From Aliikangiella sp. G2MR2-5 (GTDB taxonomy: Bacteria; Pseudomonadota; Gammaproteobacteria; Enterobacterales; Kangiellaceae): a stretch of DNA of 64,000 nt. The stretch is from the NCBI RefSeq assembly GCF_015687155.1, contig NZ_JADPQF010000003.1, forward strand, positions 124,001 through 188,000, read 5' to 3'. Positions 63,175 to 64,000 of the stretch are shown here, in pieces; position 1 is the first letter of the stretch, and every line of letters starts with the position of its first letter. The notes beneath the pieces are model-generated. The model was not told where the DNA came from. It did no database searches and was given only the letters and a program-made list of their open reading frames with translations. The translations under genes were made by a program, and so were the position numbers.

Positions 63175-64000
63175 GTGAATCCGATTAAAAAATCATTCCA
63201 ATTTGGTGGCCGTACGGTCACTCTAGAAAATGGTGAAGTAGCTCGCCAAGCTTCAGGTTCTGTCATTATTGATGTCGAAGGAACAACTATACTAACAACT
63301 GTAGTTGGTAAAAAAGAAGTTAAAGAAGGTCAGGACTTCTTTCCGCTAACTGTTAACTATATGGAAAAGCGTTATGCTGCTGGTAAGATCCCTAGTGGAT
63401 TTATTAAGCGTGAAAATCGTCCATCTGACGCTGAAACTTTAACGGCACGATTGATTGATCGTCCGCTTCGCCCGTTGTTCCCAAAAGGTTTTAAAAATGA
63501 AGTGCAGGTGATCTGTACTGTAATCTCGGTCAATCCAGAAGTTGATCCGCAGTTAGTTGCTTTACTCGGCGCATCGGCAGCAATTTCTGTATCAGGTATT
63601 CCATTTAACGGACCAGTCGGTGCAGCTCGTGTTGGTTATAAAAATGGTGAGTACATCTTAAATGGTTCGATTTCTGAAATGGAATCTTCTGAGCTGGATC
63701 TAACTGTTGCTGGTACTGAAAATGCGGTATTGATGGTTGAGTCGGAAGCCAAAGAATTATCCGAGTCAATCATGCTGGGAGCAGTCATGTTTGGTCACGC
63801 TGAAATGCAGGTTGCGATTAAAGCTATCAGTGAATTTGCTGAAACTGTTGGAGTAGAAGCATGGGACTGGACTGCACCTGAAGAAAATACTGCAGTGATT
63901 GAACTGGTAGAGTCAAAAGCAAAAGATTCGATCACTCAAGCTTACACCATTGCCGATAAAATTGAACGTCAGAATAAATTAGGTGAAATCCGAGAAGCAT
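63175..64000 (+). CDS. pnp: Polynucleotide phosphorylase, 3'-truncated by window edge
   Basis: About 275 codons before the right edge; the frame remains open. Start is GTG 63175 ([20 protein letters not shown]), with AAGGA eight bases ahead. The first RNase PH-like domain shows [35 protein letters not shown], and [17 protein letters not shown], the typical PNPase N-terminus. It degrades RNA by phosphorolysis from the 3' end and works in the degradosome. Gene order rpsO-pnp is conserved in gammaproteobacteria. Confidence 0.97.
   Translation, partial: MNPIKKSFQFGGRTVTLENGEVARQASGSVIIDVEGTTILTTVVGKKEVKEGQDFFPLTVNYMEKRYAAGKIPSGFIKRENRPSDAETLTARLIDRPLRPLFPKGFKNEVQVICTVISVNPEVDPQLVALLGASAAISVSGIPFNGPVGAARVGYKNGEYILNGSISEMESSELDLTVAGTENAVLMVESEAKELSESIMLGAVMFGHAEMQVAIKAISEFAETVGVEAWDWTAPEENTAVIELVESKAKDSITQAYTIADKIERQNKLGEIREA

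Noticed and set aside
1..64000. tRNA, rRNA, CRISPR, transposon or prophage elements
   Set aside because: Looked for cloverleaf-like repeats, regular direct repeats, transposase and phage motifs while reading; none was found, though a scan program could reveal degenerate ones.

Overview
The window looks like chromosomal DNA of a marine-type gammaproteobacterium with AT-leaning, gene-dense organisation. Gammaproteobacterial landmarks are oxyR-recG, mdh, rpsO-pnp and cysQ. The load of TonB-dependent receptors, secreted peptidases and heavy-metal efflux genes fits a protein-degrading heterotroph such as the Kangiellaceae or Alteromonadales relatives. That placement is inference from gene content only. 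I see no rRNA, tRNA, CRISPR array, insertion sequence or prophage.

Layout. 1-10.4 kb: 3' part of cysQ, an exported S9 prolyl oligopeptidase, a TonB-dependent receptor (TBDR) followed by a TPR-sulfotransferase, a methyltransferase, a DMT exporter, and (minus strand) a MEST-like hydrolase overlapping a small membrane protein. 10.5-20 kb: a secretion block with two tandem paralogues of a zincin-like protein, a beta-propeller/amidohydrolase fusion and an M9 collagenase. 20-26.7 kb: an ACT-domain protein and a five-gene chemosensory-like operon: a membrane CheA-type kinase without a CheW domain, a minimal MCP-like protein, two CheX-like proteins and a CheY. 26.7-41.6 kb: mdh, then a copper/silver island with two small Cys-rich exported leader-like proteins, DUF411, a CusCBA-type RND pump, CopC, CopD, a MerR regulator, a CopA ATPase and a cupredoxin. 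42-47.5 kb: a third zincin-like paralogue, a TerB-like protein, a PepSY/ferredoxin-reductase fusion and a DUF805 protein. 47.5-50.5 kb: recG-oxyR. 50.6-62.3 kb: three TBDRs, a winged-helix regulator and a second TPR-sulfotransferase. 62.4-64 kb: rpsO and the 5' part of pnp.

How the parts may work together. Secreted collagenase, zincin-like proteins and the S9 peptidase would generate peptides, and the TBDRs are candidate importers of large nutrients or peptides. The two TBDR/TPR-sulfotransferase pairs suggest a recurring functional module. The copper island covers periplasmic binding, efflux across both membranes and regulation. The chemosensory-like operon is the best candidate for an undescribed system. 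Its kinase, MCP-like tip, two CheX-type phosphatase-like proteins and CheY form a compact circuit with no CheW, CheR or CheB in the window.
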